DNA of 9,961 bases from DAOPJM01 sp035399665 (GCA_035399665.1 DAOPJM010000051.1:1-9961); one strand, 5' to 3'; shown: positions 1 through 8,467, counted from the first letter of the stretch. Notes: generated from the letters alone by a model not told the origin. Numbers and translations are program-made.

Positions 1-3000
1 CAGTCTCGTCCACGTCCTCGCAGGAGCGCACAGGAGACTTGGAAGTCATAATCTGCGAGATGAACTTTTGCTTATTTTCCACAGTTTGCCAGAGGTACGA
101 ATCGAAGGTTTTTTCCGTGACGTAACGGTAAATATGCACCTCCGGGTTTTTGTTGCCCTGGCGAATAATACGACCGGAACGCTGCTCCAAATCTCCCGGC
201 CTCCACGGACAATCCAGGTCATGGAGCGCAACGAGCCGGTCTTGGACGTTCATGCCGGCTCCCATCTTAAAGGTGCTTCCAATGAGTACACGCACCTGTC
301 CGGAGCGGACTTTTGCGAACAATTCTTTCTTCCGAACCTCCGTATTTGCCTCATGGATAAAGGCAATCTGTTCACGGGGCACGCCTCTGGCAACGAGCTT
401 TTCGCGGATATCATCATAGACCGAGAACGGCGTTTCCGCGTCCTCACCCTGATTGAGCTGCTCCAGAGCGTGAAGCTCAGGGCTGTCCAGATTACCGGCT
501 GCGGCTTTTGCAGCACACTTTGTTGGCGCAGTCTTGGGCGTGGACAAATCCGAGAAAACAAGCTGTGTCAGCTTTTCGGATTGTCCTTCATCCCAGATGC
601 GATAGATATTGTCTACGCACTGGTTGACCTTGCTGCCGGGATCATCAGGCAGGTCGGGATTGATAACGCGCTGGTCAAGACCGAGCTTGCGTCCATCCGA
701 CGTAATCTTGAGCATATTATCCACCGAAGCGTCCACGATACCGGCATGAACTTTCGCTGCCCGTTCCGACAGTTCCTGTACCATGCTCTCCTGTATCTCC
801 GTGGGCTGCGCCACAACATTGTGATAGATTGGCGTAGGTGTCGGAAGATTGAGCTGGTCAGAGGTTTTGATATCAGCTGCCTCCTTGAACAGCGTCATCA
901 ACTCCGGCAAATTGAAGAACTTGCTGAATCTTGTACGCGCCCGATATCCCGTGCCTTCGGGGGCAAGCTCGATCGCGGTCTGAGTTTCACCGAAGGTGGA
1001 AGCCCAACAATCGAAGTGGGCAAGCCCCTTGCGCTGAATGGTGTCATGCTGGAGATATCGCATCATAGTGTAAAGCTCCGTCATGGAGTTTGAGACCGGT
1101 GTACCCGTGGCGAATACGATTCCCTTGCCGCCCGTGGCTTCGTCGATATAGCGGCATTTCAGAAGCATATCCGAGGATTTCTGCGCGTCTATCGTGGAGA
1201 GACCGGCCACATTCCGCATTTTTGTGTAGAGGAACAAATTCTTAAAATTGTGTGCTTCGTCCACATAGAGCCTGTCAACACCAAGCTGCTCAAAGGTAAT
1301 AACATCGTCTTTTCGTCCGCTGTCCTGAAGCTTTTTCAGCTTTGTTTCAAGCCCTTTTCTGGTGCGCTCCAAGCTCTTTATCGTGAAACGCTCTGCGCGG
1401 CTCGCCTTGAGCTCCTCCAGACCATCCGTGATTTCATCTATCTGTTCCTGCAAAAGCCGTTCCTGACGCTCCTGCGAGACCGGAATGCGTTCAAATTGCG
1501 AGTGCCCGATGATAACAGCATCATAGTCGCCGGTGGCGATACGGGCACAGAACTTTTTTCGGTTCTTCGATTCAAAGTCTTTCTTAGTAGCCACAAGGAT
1601 ATTTGCAGAGGGATACAGACGCAAAAACTCTGACGCCCACTGCTCCGTCAAGTGGTTGGGGACGGTGAAAAGCGGTTTCTGACAGAGACCGAGGCGCTTT
1701 GATTCCATAGCGGCGGCGACCATTTCAAAGGTTTTGCCCGCGCCCACCTCGTGTGCAAGCAGCGTGTTCCCGCCGTAGAGGATATGGGCGACGGCATTTA
1801 GCTGGTGTTCTCTCAGACGGATTTCAGGATTAATGCCGGAGAACGTGATATGCTGACCGTCATACTCGCGGGGCCGGGTGCTGTTGAACAGCTCATTGTA
1901 TTTCTGCGTCAGCTTACGCCGCCTGTCCGGGTCTTTCCATATCCAATCCTGAAAAGCATCCTTGATGGCCTGCTGCTTCTGTTGAGCAAGGGTGGTCTCT
2001 TTAGAATTGAGAACGCGGCGCTCCTTACCGTCTGGATCTGTCTTGGTGTCATAGATACGCACATCGCGGAGGTTTAACGTGTCCTCCAAAATCTTATAGG
2101 CGTTCACTCGCTCCGTGCCGTAAGTCATTCTAGCGTTGATATCTCCGTAGCCGACGCTGCTTTTGCCGGAGATATTCCATTCGGCGGTGAAATCCGAGTA
2201 GTTTACTTCAATACTTCTGCGCAGGTAATACGCCGGTTCAAAGGTCTCGAACATGAACTGCTGGATATATTCCTTATCAATCCACGTCGCACCGAGCCGA
2301 ACTTCAATCTCCGATGCGTCCAAATCCTTGGGCTGGGCGGCGGTCAATGCGTTTATATTGATTTGGAATTTGGGGTCAGCCGGTAATGCGAGTTGTGCCA
2401 AACGCAGCTTTTCACGGACATTATCGGATAGATACTCATCGGCAGGCACATACTTATCGTTTGTGGGGTCAACAAAAATAACGCCGGTCAGCTCTTGGGC
2501 AAGCTCGTCCTCCGTCTTTCCGGTGAGCTGGCTCATATACTCCATATCCACACCGGCCTTTTCCGAAATGGAGAGTGCTAAAGCTTCGGAGGCGGTATCA
2601 ACGCTTGTCACGACCTCATGGGGCTTGATCGTGCGCTTGGTGAACATATCCGCCTTACGGGAGAGGTTGTTATCCTCGTCCAGCATCTCCAAAGAGCATA
2701 GCAGATAATAGGAGCTATCGTCAGCAAAGGCCAGTGCATTACCACGGCTGTTGATGAGGCCGTATTTTTCGGTAAAGCTGTCGTACAGCTCGTTCAGTTC
2801 CGCCTGCGTCTGCTGAATGGCAGTATCGGGAATATACCCGTCCATCTGCTGACCAATGAGTTTTTGCACACAGTCGCGCAGTTCCACCATGCCTTTGACG
2901 CGCTCAATAGCTGTTGCGTTCAGCTCCGGCTTCACCATGCGGCTGTTTTCGCGGTAATACACATCACCGTCTACAATCGTATAGCTGTAATTGCGAACGT

Positions 3001-6000
3001 CCGGGTCTGCGGGAATTGACGTGTCAATTACTTCGCCTTCGCCCAGCTCCGGCAGCTCCGCTTCGGTATAGGTTCCGCGAATCTGTTGAACTGCCTCATG
3101 GAGCTGTTCGGAAAGAACCGCGCCCTCAGTGGGCGTGACCGTGAAGTCCTGATGCCCATACTGAGTGCTCTCAGAGGTCTGATTGCCGAGTATCATTTCA
3201 GGGTGCTCGGTGAAGTAGCTGTTGATCGAGAAGTCATCTTTGTTCTGCCCGAGGTGAATCCAGTCCTCATCAATCTCAATAGGCCGGTCTCTCTTTTGCA
3301 GGAAGATGATATCCGAAACAACATCCGTTCCGGCATTGGCACGGAAAGCATTGTTGGGCAGTCTGACTGCGCCGAGAAAATCCGCACGCTGAGCGATATA
3401 CTTACGGGCGCTGCTATCCTTGGCATCCATTGTATAGCGGGAGGTCACAAAGGCCACTACGCCGCCCGGACGCACCTGATCGAGCGCCTTTGCAAAAAAG
3501 TAGTTGTGGATGGAAAAACCGAGCTTGTTGTAAGCCCGGTCGTTCACCTGATATTGTCCAAAGGGCACGTTGCCGACAGCCAGATCATAGAAGTCTTTGC
3601 GGTCAGTCGTTTCAAAACCGGCCACTGTGATATTGGCCTTTGGATAGAGCTGCTGGGCAATTCGCCCGGTGATACTGTCCAACTCCACACCGTAGAGCTT
3701 TGAGGCAGACATTTCCTCCGGCAGCATACCGAAGAAATTGCCGACGCCCATGGAAGGCTCCAAAATATTTCCGGTCTGGAAGCCCATATTGCCGACAGCT
3801 TCATAGATAGCGCGGATTACAGTCGGAGAGGTGTAGTGAGCGTTCAGCGTAGAGGCTCTGGCAGCTTCGTATTCCTCTGGCGTGAGAGCTGCTGTCAGTT
3901 CAGCGTATTCTGCTGACCATGCCGGCTTGCCGTCATCAAAGGCATCTGCGAGACCGCCCCAACCGACATACTTGGACAAGACCTCCTGTTCATCCGGCGT
4001 TGCCTGTCTGCCCTCGGATTCCAGCTCCTTCAGGAGATTGATAGCGTCCATATTCATGCGGAACTTGGCCTTTGCGCCGCCTGCGCCCAAATCGTCATCG
4101 GAGATACGGAAGTTCTCCGCAGGAGGCTGAATCTCCGCAGGCTCGTTCGTCGGCGGCGTGTGTTCCGGTTCTTCGATATGCAGACGCTCAATGACGATAT
4201 CATAGGGCAGACCGTTTTCTTCTGCCGGATAAATCGCTTCTGTTTCTGTTGTCATGCGCGTGGCTGGTTCGGGCACGGTGCGCTCAGGCTGAGGGTAACG
4301 CGCCATGAGCCGCATAAAGCTCTCCATACTCTCGGCGCGGAAGATGGGATAACGGAGCGTCGGGTCCTGAAGCTGAACGGAGGTATCTCTCACCTCTGTG
4401 ATAATGAATGCCTTGCCATCCTCCAGATAGACGGTATCGCCAACGGAGTATGGGAATGGTGCTTGCTCCGGTTCGGCACGTTCAAATCGTTCCGGGTGCA
4501 TTACGCGCTCGGCGGCGACACTTCGCTCCGGGTCGTCAAATACAACGCCATCAATCCAGTCGGCTGCTTCTTCCCAACTCTCAAAGGTGTAGGGGTTGCC
4601 GCCAGCCTCATGGAATACCAGATAACCGCCATAGCTGTTGATATCATCATAAGAAAGCCCTGCGGCTTCAAACGCCTCGGCTATCTGCTCCATGCGCTCT
4701 GGGGACATATCTGCCATTTGCTCCTGTGCAGGCTGGGATGTGCGCAGAATATCTGCGAGATAGCTTTCAGCTTCACTTAGTGTTGCAAACTCAAGCGGTA
4801 TATTGCCCTCAGCATAAGGCCGGTCAAGCTCATTGTCCCAAATGCTGAATGTGGAGACAAACCCCGCTTTTACACCCAAGGTCTGATGGATTACATATCG
4901 TTCTGATGTGATTGCTTCTCGTGACGCCGTCTCTGTATCGGGGATGACCTTGGCCTGCTCAACCGCAAGCCATTCTGCGGCATCCTTTTCAGCAACTGAC
5001 TTTTGGACTTCTTTTAGATAATCCTCAGCCTGCCACCGGCTTGTAAACTCCTCAGAGACATCGTCCTCGTCGATATAGTAGCCATCGTGGAGGTCATCCC
5101 AGATTGCCCAACCGTTTTCACTCTCAACAACGGTGAAACGCTCATATGGCGAGGGAGCACTCTCTGCAGCAATTTTCTCCGCTTCCTCCATCATGCGGTC
5201 CACGCGCTCCTGCGCTTCGGGACTATTCAGAGCTTCGCGGATAGCCGCTGTATCGATATCCTCAAAATCGTCCAACTCCTGCTCGGTGAAGAATTTGTTC
5301 TCTTGGACAAGCTGAGCGATACGACGCTGAACCTTTGCCCACGGCAGCTCTAAAGCTTCGGGGCTCCCGGCACGGATAATAAAGAGGCTTTTGCTGTCGG
5401 TGCCGCCGTACTCTCTGGCGAGCCAAGCAGCGGTGTCCTTGTCGCGGGCATGCTCTGTAATATAGTCCTGCACATGACGTTTGCTGGCAACATCTCCGTT
5501 CCAGCTTTGAAGCGCAGAGTCAATATCATCTTGAGAGAGCGGACGCAGAAGCTCGTGAAGCTGCGGATAGGTATCGTCAAACACCTCTTGGCGGAGCTGG
5601 CTTCGGAACTCAGGCACATCCGAAAATAGCCGGATAAGCTCCAAATCGTCGGAATTAAGGACTGCATTGCGTACAGCGGCGTTGCACTCTATCGCGGCAT
5701 TTTCACGGTCGGAATGGCCACAGGCGTTGCGATAGCGGGTGTTCTCTGAAACTGCGGCAATGACTACGGGCTTGTACTGTTCAAGGTGCTCTCGGACGGT
5801 GAGGTGCTCCGGCACGGCTTCGAAAAAAACCTTTGTGCCGTCTGCGCCTGACTCCGCTTCATGGGTATCAATATCACGCTCGGCAGCGTGGTCTACGGAG
5901 AGCAGTGAGAATACACGGCGCTCACCGCTTAATTGCTCAATACCGGAGATGGTCACGTCGTAACCTTCGTCATGCAGCTTGTTTACATACTGCTCCAGCC

Positions 6001-8467
6001 TGTTTGACGGGATACCGCACATGGGAACGCGCTCACCCTCTAAAGTGCGGGTCGTGGGCGTAAGCTCCAAAACCACCTCGGCGGTCTCTGCGTCAGCGCC
6101 GTACATCTCGAAGAAGTCGCCCACCTGATAAAGCACAACATCATCTGCGTGAGCGTCCTTTACCGATAGATAGTCGGCATATGAAGCTGTGACAGCCGTT
6201 TCGGGTTTCTGCGGAGCGTGCAGCTCATCGTATCTGGTCTTTTCCTCCGGCGTGAGATAGCGGCCTTTGCGGACAAGCTCAGATACGCGCTTGGCAACAT
6301 TGTTCCAAGACAGCTCTATATTTGCGCAGTCCGGCTTTTGCAGACGGATACCCTTGCCGCTGTAATCCTTGTTGCTGCGGAAGGAGTCTGGAATCGCGTT
6401 GTTGCCGCCGCCGATACCGTACTCGTCTTTCAAAAAGTCCGTCTGTTCCTTGGGCGTGTGCTTCTCTGTGAAATGGGCGTAAATACGGCCCTTGCCGCCT
6501 TCCACGTTGCTCCCACCGGATAATGCGGCATTGATCTCATCATCCGTGATGAAGCGTCCCGTAGCCGGAACCTCCGCCATCTCCGTCTGATATTTCCGCC
6601 ACGGGAGCGCGAGCTCTTGCAGACGGTCAAGCATTTCACCGGCATGATGGTAATGGAATCGAAGTAAACCACGGTCTTCGCGGTATGCGGTCAAAAACTG
6701 CTCATATTCCCTTGTGATTGTAGCAAGATGCTCCGGGTGAGATAACGCCTCAGAAAGTTTTGCAGTCTCATCGGGAAAACTGCCGCCTCTGAAATCCTCC
6801 ATAATGGATAGAAAGCCCTGCTCTTTTGCCGGTTCATCGAAATCGTGTTTAAGATACCAAAGGGACTGAGCGAGCTGACCACGGGTATATCCGTCCGTCT
6901 CGGCAAGCTCAACATTAGTGGCAAACTGCCCCTGATCCAAAAGCTCCCCGATACGCGCAGCCGCGTCCGACCACGGAACGACCTGTGCCGATTGCACATA
7001 TCTGGCAGAATCGCCCCTGGCAAGATGAATGCCGTCCTCAGCAAACCACGCGCTCATTCTGCCGTTATCCGTGACGAAGCCGCCGCCTCCGACATACTCA
7101 CGACTGAGAAAGCCAGCGATATCGTCCGGCGATTTCAGCATCATATACTGTGCGGCGACACGCTCACGGCTATTGTCATTGTTGCCGCCAAGCCGGAGAA
7201 CATGGTCTATATCCTCCTGGGCAAAAGAAAAAGCGAAGGGCGTTTGTGCAACACTCTCCGCTTCATCAATATACGCGATTTGTTCGCCTTCCGTGGGAAA
7301 GAAGCTCAGTTGGACGCTTCCCGCCGCCGAGGGCTCGTTTAGTTGAAAACCAGCTCCGCGAGAATCGTTTCCTCCGCCTGCGCTTTCAGGTTGTTCATCA
7401 AGCCCACCCACTTCATTGGGTCTTCTGCTTTCAGGCCCTCCGTTACTCCGTTCAGCTTCATCAGCTCCGGCATCATCCGCTCCAAGCGCCGGTTCGCCGT
7501 CTCGTCGATCTCCCGCAGATGCGGGTACAGGGTCTCCGAGAGAATCATCCTGTTCCAGAGTATCGGGCGATGCTCCTTCAGGTACGTTTTCCGCATCCTC
7601 CCGTACTTGCCCAGCGGGGTTTCCTGCTGCTCTGTCAGGCTCAGGTCGGGAATCAGGTAATCTCCGTTCTTGGTATAGGTCAGTTCTTCCATTTTCATCT
7701 GTCCTTTCTGCGCTGTGAGCGCACTCATAATTTCTTATAGTGATTTCTATTTGCCGCAGCACTTGTTGATTGATCTCGCTGACTGCCGTACCGAGGGCCG
7801 AGACCGTAACCGGGGTATTGAAGTCGAAAACCGAGAGGAAATCCTCATGCTCAAAGTAATCGTCCGGCTCCAGTCCGCAGCGGGACATGAGGGCGTAGGT
7901 GATGCTGACGGTAGCGGCGTTTCGGAACTGCACTCCGACATTGAAATCATCATACTCCTCAAGAAATGAATCCTCAAGGATGTCGAGCATATCCCGCTGG
8001 TGCTCGTTCCAATACTCATCCGCGAGCTGTGCCGCGACACGCTCAAGCTGGTCTTGGAGACCATGCTCACCCGAAACGTCATAGCTTCGTTCCAGCATGG
8101 CAGATACAGTATCGTTGTGCGACCGGCGAAGCTCCCACAGATTCACCGAGCGAGAGTTCTCTCTTGTGCCGGTATCAGCCACATCAAAGACGTATTTCAG
8201 CTTGGGATTATCTCCCGTCGTGTCGATGACGGCGATACCCTTAGAGCCTCGGCGTACATACCGCCCCATGCGCTCGTTCCAGAAGTCATATTCGGCGCAG
8301 GCAGTGGCATTCGGTCTCTGGGCGTGTATCATGACCTGCTCGTTATATGGGTACTTGTACAGCCGCGCGGCGGTCTGCAAGAACGCCATCCAGCTTTGAT
8401 GACTGCCGGTGATCTGCCGCTGAGCATTGTCCGCCATCTGACGGTACGCCTGTATACTGCTTGGCAT
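1..8467 (-). CDS. Giant polyvalent DNA methylase / SNF2 helicase of a conjugative element (C-terminus beyond window)
   Basis: One frame runs from ATG at 8467 to base 1 with no stop (2822 codons). All landmark codons checked share one phase, so I see no frameshift. The start is set by AGGAGG 8 nt upstream. Order: ArdC-N-like region (residues ~25-85, with RLYKYPYNEQ and GRYVRRGSKGIAVI); disordered linker (~247-376); helical modules (~412-545, ~637-750, ~950-1080); MutS domain I-like segment (~762-860); segment with CGHSD at 916-920; small alpha/beta modules (~1110-1312); a beta-rich segment (~1335-1390); N6-adenine methylase (~1450-1730; AHYTSP at 1543, EPSMGVGN at 1570, NVPF at 1633); helicase (~2215-2800; GAGKT 2242-2246, DEAH 2403-2406, ATGTPVSNS from 2453, MGAGMNVQDRL from 2735, QRSGRIIRQG 2762-2771). 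Family knowledge: such proteins occur in clostridial ICEs, and the methylase-helicase core resembles P1 DarB. An anti-restriction or DNA-entry role is inference. The C-terminal tail is cut by the window edge. Confidence 0.95.
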   Translation of the reverse strand, partial: MPSSIQAYRQMADNAQRQITGSHQSWMAFLQTAARLYKYPYNEQVMIHAQRPNATACAEYDFWNERMGRYVRRGSKGIAVIDTTGDNPKLKYVFDVADTGTRENSRSVNLWELRRSHNDTVSAMLERSYDVSGEHGLQDQLERVAAQLADEYWNEHQRDMLDILEDSFLEEYDDFNVGVQFRNAATVSITYALMSRCGLEPDDYFEHEDFLSVFDFNTPVTVSALGTAVSEINQQVLRQIEITIRNYECAHSAERTDENGRTDLYQERRLPDSRPEPDRAAGNPAGQVREDAENVPEGASPDTLEQDDSLGDPVPASAGDRRDGEPALGADDAGADEAERSNGGPESRRPNEVGGLDEQPESAGGGNDSRGAGFQLNEPSAAGSVQLSFFPTEGEQIAYIDEAESVAQTPFAFSFAQEDIDHVLRLGGNNDNSRERVAAQYMMLKSPDDIAGFLSREYVGGGGFVTDNGRMSAWFAEDGIHLARGDSARYVQSAQVVPWSDAAARIGELLDQGQFATNVELAETDGYTRGQLAQSLWYLKHDFDEPAKEQGFLSIMEDFRGGSFPDETAKLSEALSHPEHLATITREYEQFLTAYREDRGLLRFHYHHAGEMLDRLQELALPWRKYQTEMAEVPATGRFITDDEINAALSGGSNVEGGKGRIYAHFTEKHTPKEQTDFLKDEYGIGGGNNAIPDSFRSNKDYSGKGIRLQKPDCANIELSWNNVAKRVSELVRKGRYLTPEEKTRYDELHAPQKPETAVTASYADYLSVKDAHADDVVLYQVGDFFEMYGADAETAEVVLELTPTTRTLEGERVPMCGIPSNRLEQYVNKLHDEGYDVTISGIEQLSGERRVFSLLSVDHAAERDIDTHEAESGADGTKVFFEAVPEHLTVREHLEQYKPVVIAAVSENTRYRNACGHSDRENAAIECNAAVRNAVLNSDDLELIRLFSDVPEFRSQLRQEVFDDTYPQLHELLRPLSQDDIDSALQSWNGDVASKRHVQDYITEHARDKDTAAWLAREYGGTDSKSLFIIRAGSPEALELPWAKVQRRIAQLVQENKFFTEQELDDFEDIDTAAIREALNSPEAQERVDRMMEEAEKIAAESAPSPYERFTVVESENGWAIWDDLHDGYYIDEDDVSEEFTSRWQAEDYLKEVQKSVAEKDAAEWLAVEQAKVIPDTETASREAITSERYVIHQTLGVKAGFVSTFSIWDNELDRPYAEGNIPLEFATLSEAESYLADILRTSQPAQEQMADMSPERMEQIAEAFEAAGLSYDDINSYGGYLVFHEAGGNPYTFESWEEAADWIDGVVFDDPERSVAAERVMHPERFERAEPEQAPFPYSVGDTVYLEDGKAFIITEVRDTSVQLQDPTLRYPIFRAESMESFMRLMARYPQPERTVPEPATRMTTETEAIYPAEENGLPYDIVIERLHIEEPEHTPPTNEPAEIQPPAENFRISDDDLGAGGAKAKFRMNMDAINLLKELESEGRQATPDEQEVLSKYVGWGGLADAFDDGKPAWSAEYAELTAALTPEEYEAARASTLNAHYTSPTVIRAIYEAVGNMGFQTGNILEPSMGVGNFFGMLPEEMSASKLYGVELDSITGRIAQQLYPKANITVAGFETTDRKDFYDLAVGNVPFGQYQVNDRAYNKLGFSIHNYFFAKALDQVRPGGVVAFVTSRYTMDAKDSSARKYIAQRADFLGAVRLPNNAFRANAGTDVVSDIIFLQKRDRPIEIDEDWIHLGQNKDDFSINSYFTEHPEMILGNQTSESTQYGHQDFTVTPTEGAVLSEQLHEAVQQIRGTYTEAELPELGEGEVIDTSIPADPDVRNYSYTIVDGDVYYRENSRMVKPELNATAIERVKGMVELRDCVQKLIGQQMDGYIPDTAIQQTQAELNELYDSFTEKYGLINSRGNALAFADDSSYYLLCSLEMLDEDNNLSRKADMFTKRTIKPHEVVTSVDTASEALALSISEKAGVDMEYMSQLTGKTEDELAQELTGVIFVDPTNDKYVPADEYLSDNVREKLRLAQLALPADPKFQININALTAAQPKDLDASEIEVRLGATWIDKEYIQQFMFETFEPAYYLRRSIEVNYSDFTAEWNISGKSSVGYGDINARMTYGTERVNAYKILEDTLNLRDVRIYDTKTDPDGKERRVLNSKETTLAQQKQQAIKDAFQDWIWKDPDRRRKLTQKYNELFNSTRPREYDGQHITFSGINPEIRLREHQLNAVAHILYGGNTLLAHEVGAGKTFEMVAAAMESKRLGLCQKPLFTVPNHLTEQWASEFLRLYPSANILVATKKDFESKNRKKFCARIATGDYDAVIIGHSQFERIPVSQERQERLLQEQIDEITDGLEELKASRAERFTIKSLERTRKGLETKLKKLQDSGRKDDVITFEQLGVDRLYVDEAHNFKNLFLYTKMRNVAGLSTIDAQKSSDMLLKCRYIDEATGGKGIVFATGTPVSNSMTELYTMMRYLQHDTIQRKGLAHFDCWASTFGETQTAIELAPEGTGYRARTRFSKFFNLPELMTLFKEAADIKTSDQLNLPTPTPIYHNVVAQPTEIQESMVQELSERAAKVHAGIVDASVDNMLKITSDGRKLGLDQRVINPDLPDDPGSKVNQCVDNIYRIWDEGQSEKLTQLVFSDLSTPKTAPTKCAAKAAAGNLDSPELHALEQLNQGEDAETPFSVYDDIREKLVARGVPREQIAFIHEANTEVRKKELFAKVRSGQVRVLIGSTFKMGAGMNVQDRLVALHDLDCPWRPGDLEQRSGRIIRQGNKNPEVHIYRYVTEKTFDSYLWQTVENKQKFISQIMTSKSPVRSCEDVDET
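7339..7692 (-). CDS. tnpV: TnpV family protein, encoded inside the giant gene in another frame
   Basis: The product is 117 aa from ATG 7692 (MEELTYTKNGDYLIPDL), ending ILAELVFN and TAA at 7339-7341. The open frame reaches an earlier ATG at 7728. I prefer 7692 because AAAGGA (7702-7707) lies 9 nt upstream and TnpV proteins usually begin at this point. Recognised family hallmarks are an N-terminal L.YT.NGDYLIPDL, LGKYGRMRKTYLKEHRP, a helix with LREIDETANRRLERM, and C-terminal MKWVGLMNNLKAQAEE. TnpV proteins are small transposon-encoded proteins, first named in Tn4451-type elements; their biochemical function is not settled. The gene overlaps the giant CDS completely on the same strand. The giant frame there encodes only a low-complexity linker, while this frame encodes a compact protein with normal hydrophobic and aromatic content. 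Whether it is translated cannot be decided from sequence alone. Confidence 0.6.
   Translation of the reverse strand: MEELTYTKNGDYLIPDLSLTEQQETPLGKYGRMRKTYLKEHRPILWNRMILSETLYPHLREIDETANRRLERMMPELMKLNGVTEGLKAEDPMKWVGLMNNLKAQAEETILAELVFN
7702..7707 (-). promoter_or_regulatory. Candidate ribosome-binding site of tnpV inside the giant gene
   Basis: Minus strand AAAGGA lies 9 nt before ATG 7692. It favours that start over ATG 7698, which would be only 3 nt away, and over ATG 7728. It is a moderate Shine-Dalgarno match. Being inside a coding region, it may be coincidental. Confidence 0.4.

Larger units (their letters stand above)
7339..7728 (-). other. Dual-coding (overprinted) segment: disordered linker of giant protein / tnpV
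   Basis: In the giant frame this stretch is residues ~247-376, rich in Asp, Glu, Arg, Pro, Gly, Ala and Ser and nearly free of aromatic residues (for example GDRRDGEPALGADD and GGLDEQPESAGGGND). Folded-looking sequence resumes right after it (VQLSFFPTEGEQIAYIDEAE). In the tnpV frame the same bases encode a conserved family. Both frames stay open for 130 codons. The tnpV stop falls at the end of the linker and its first ATG at the start. From memory, relatives of the giant protein have a comparable Pro/Gly-rich linker here with a GG.DEQ...GGGN signature. I infer that an inserted tnpV sequence was absorbed out of frame as the linker. Confidence 0.7.

Noticed and set aside
68..1093. A 341-codon open frame on the plus strand
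   Set aside because: It lies wholly antisense to the helicase domain, which has all motifs in the minus frame. I recognise no family in it, and such long shadows are expected opposite a strongly biased coding frame.
4160..4780. A 206-codon open frame on the plus strand
   Set aside because: It is antisense to the small repeated modules of the giant protein and shows no domain or convincing start.
7339..7728. Treating tnpV as an intact inserted element that interrupts the giant gene
   Set aside because: The giant frame stays open through the segment and resumes folded sequence in the same phase, and no inverted repeats or target duplication are seen at the edges. Overprinting fits better than a disruptive insertion.
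7150..7740. Several plus-strand open frames of 100-196 codons opposite tnpV and the linker
   Set aside because: The region is GC-rich with few stops in any frame. These translations are low-complexity or unrecognisable, unlike the tnpV frame.
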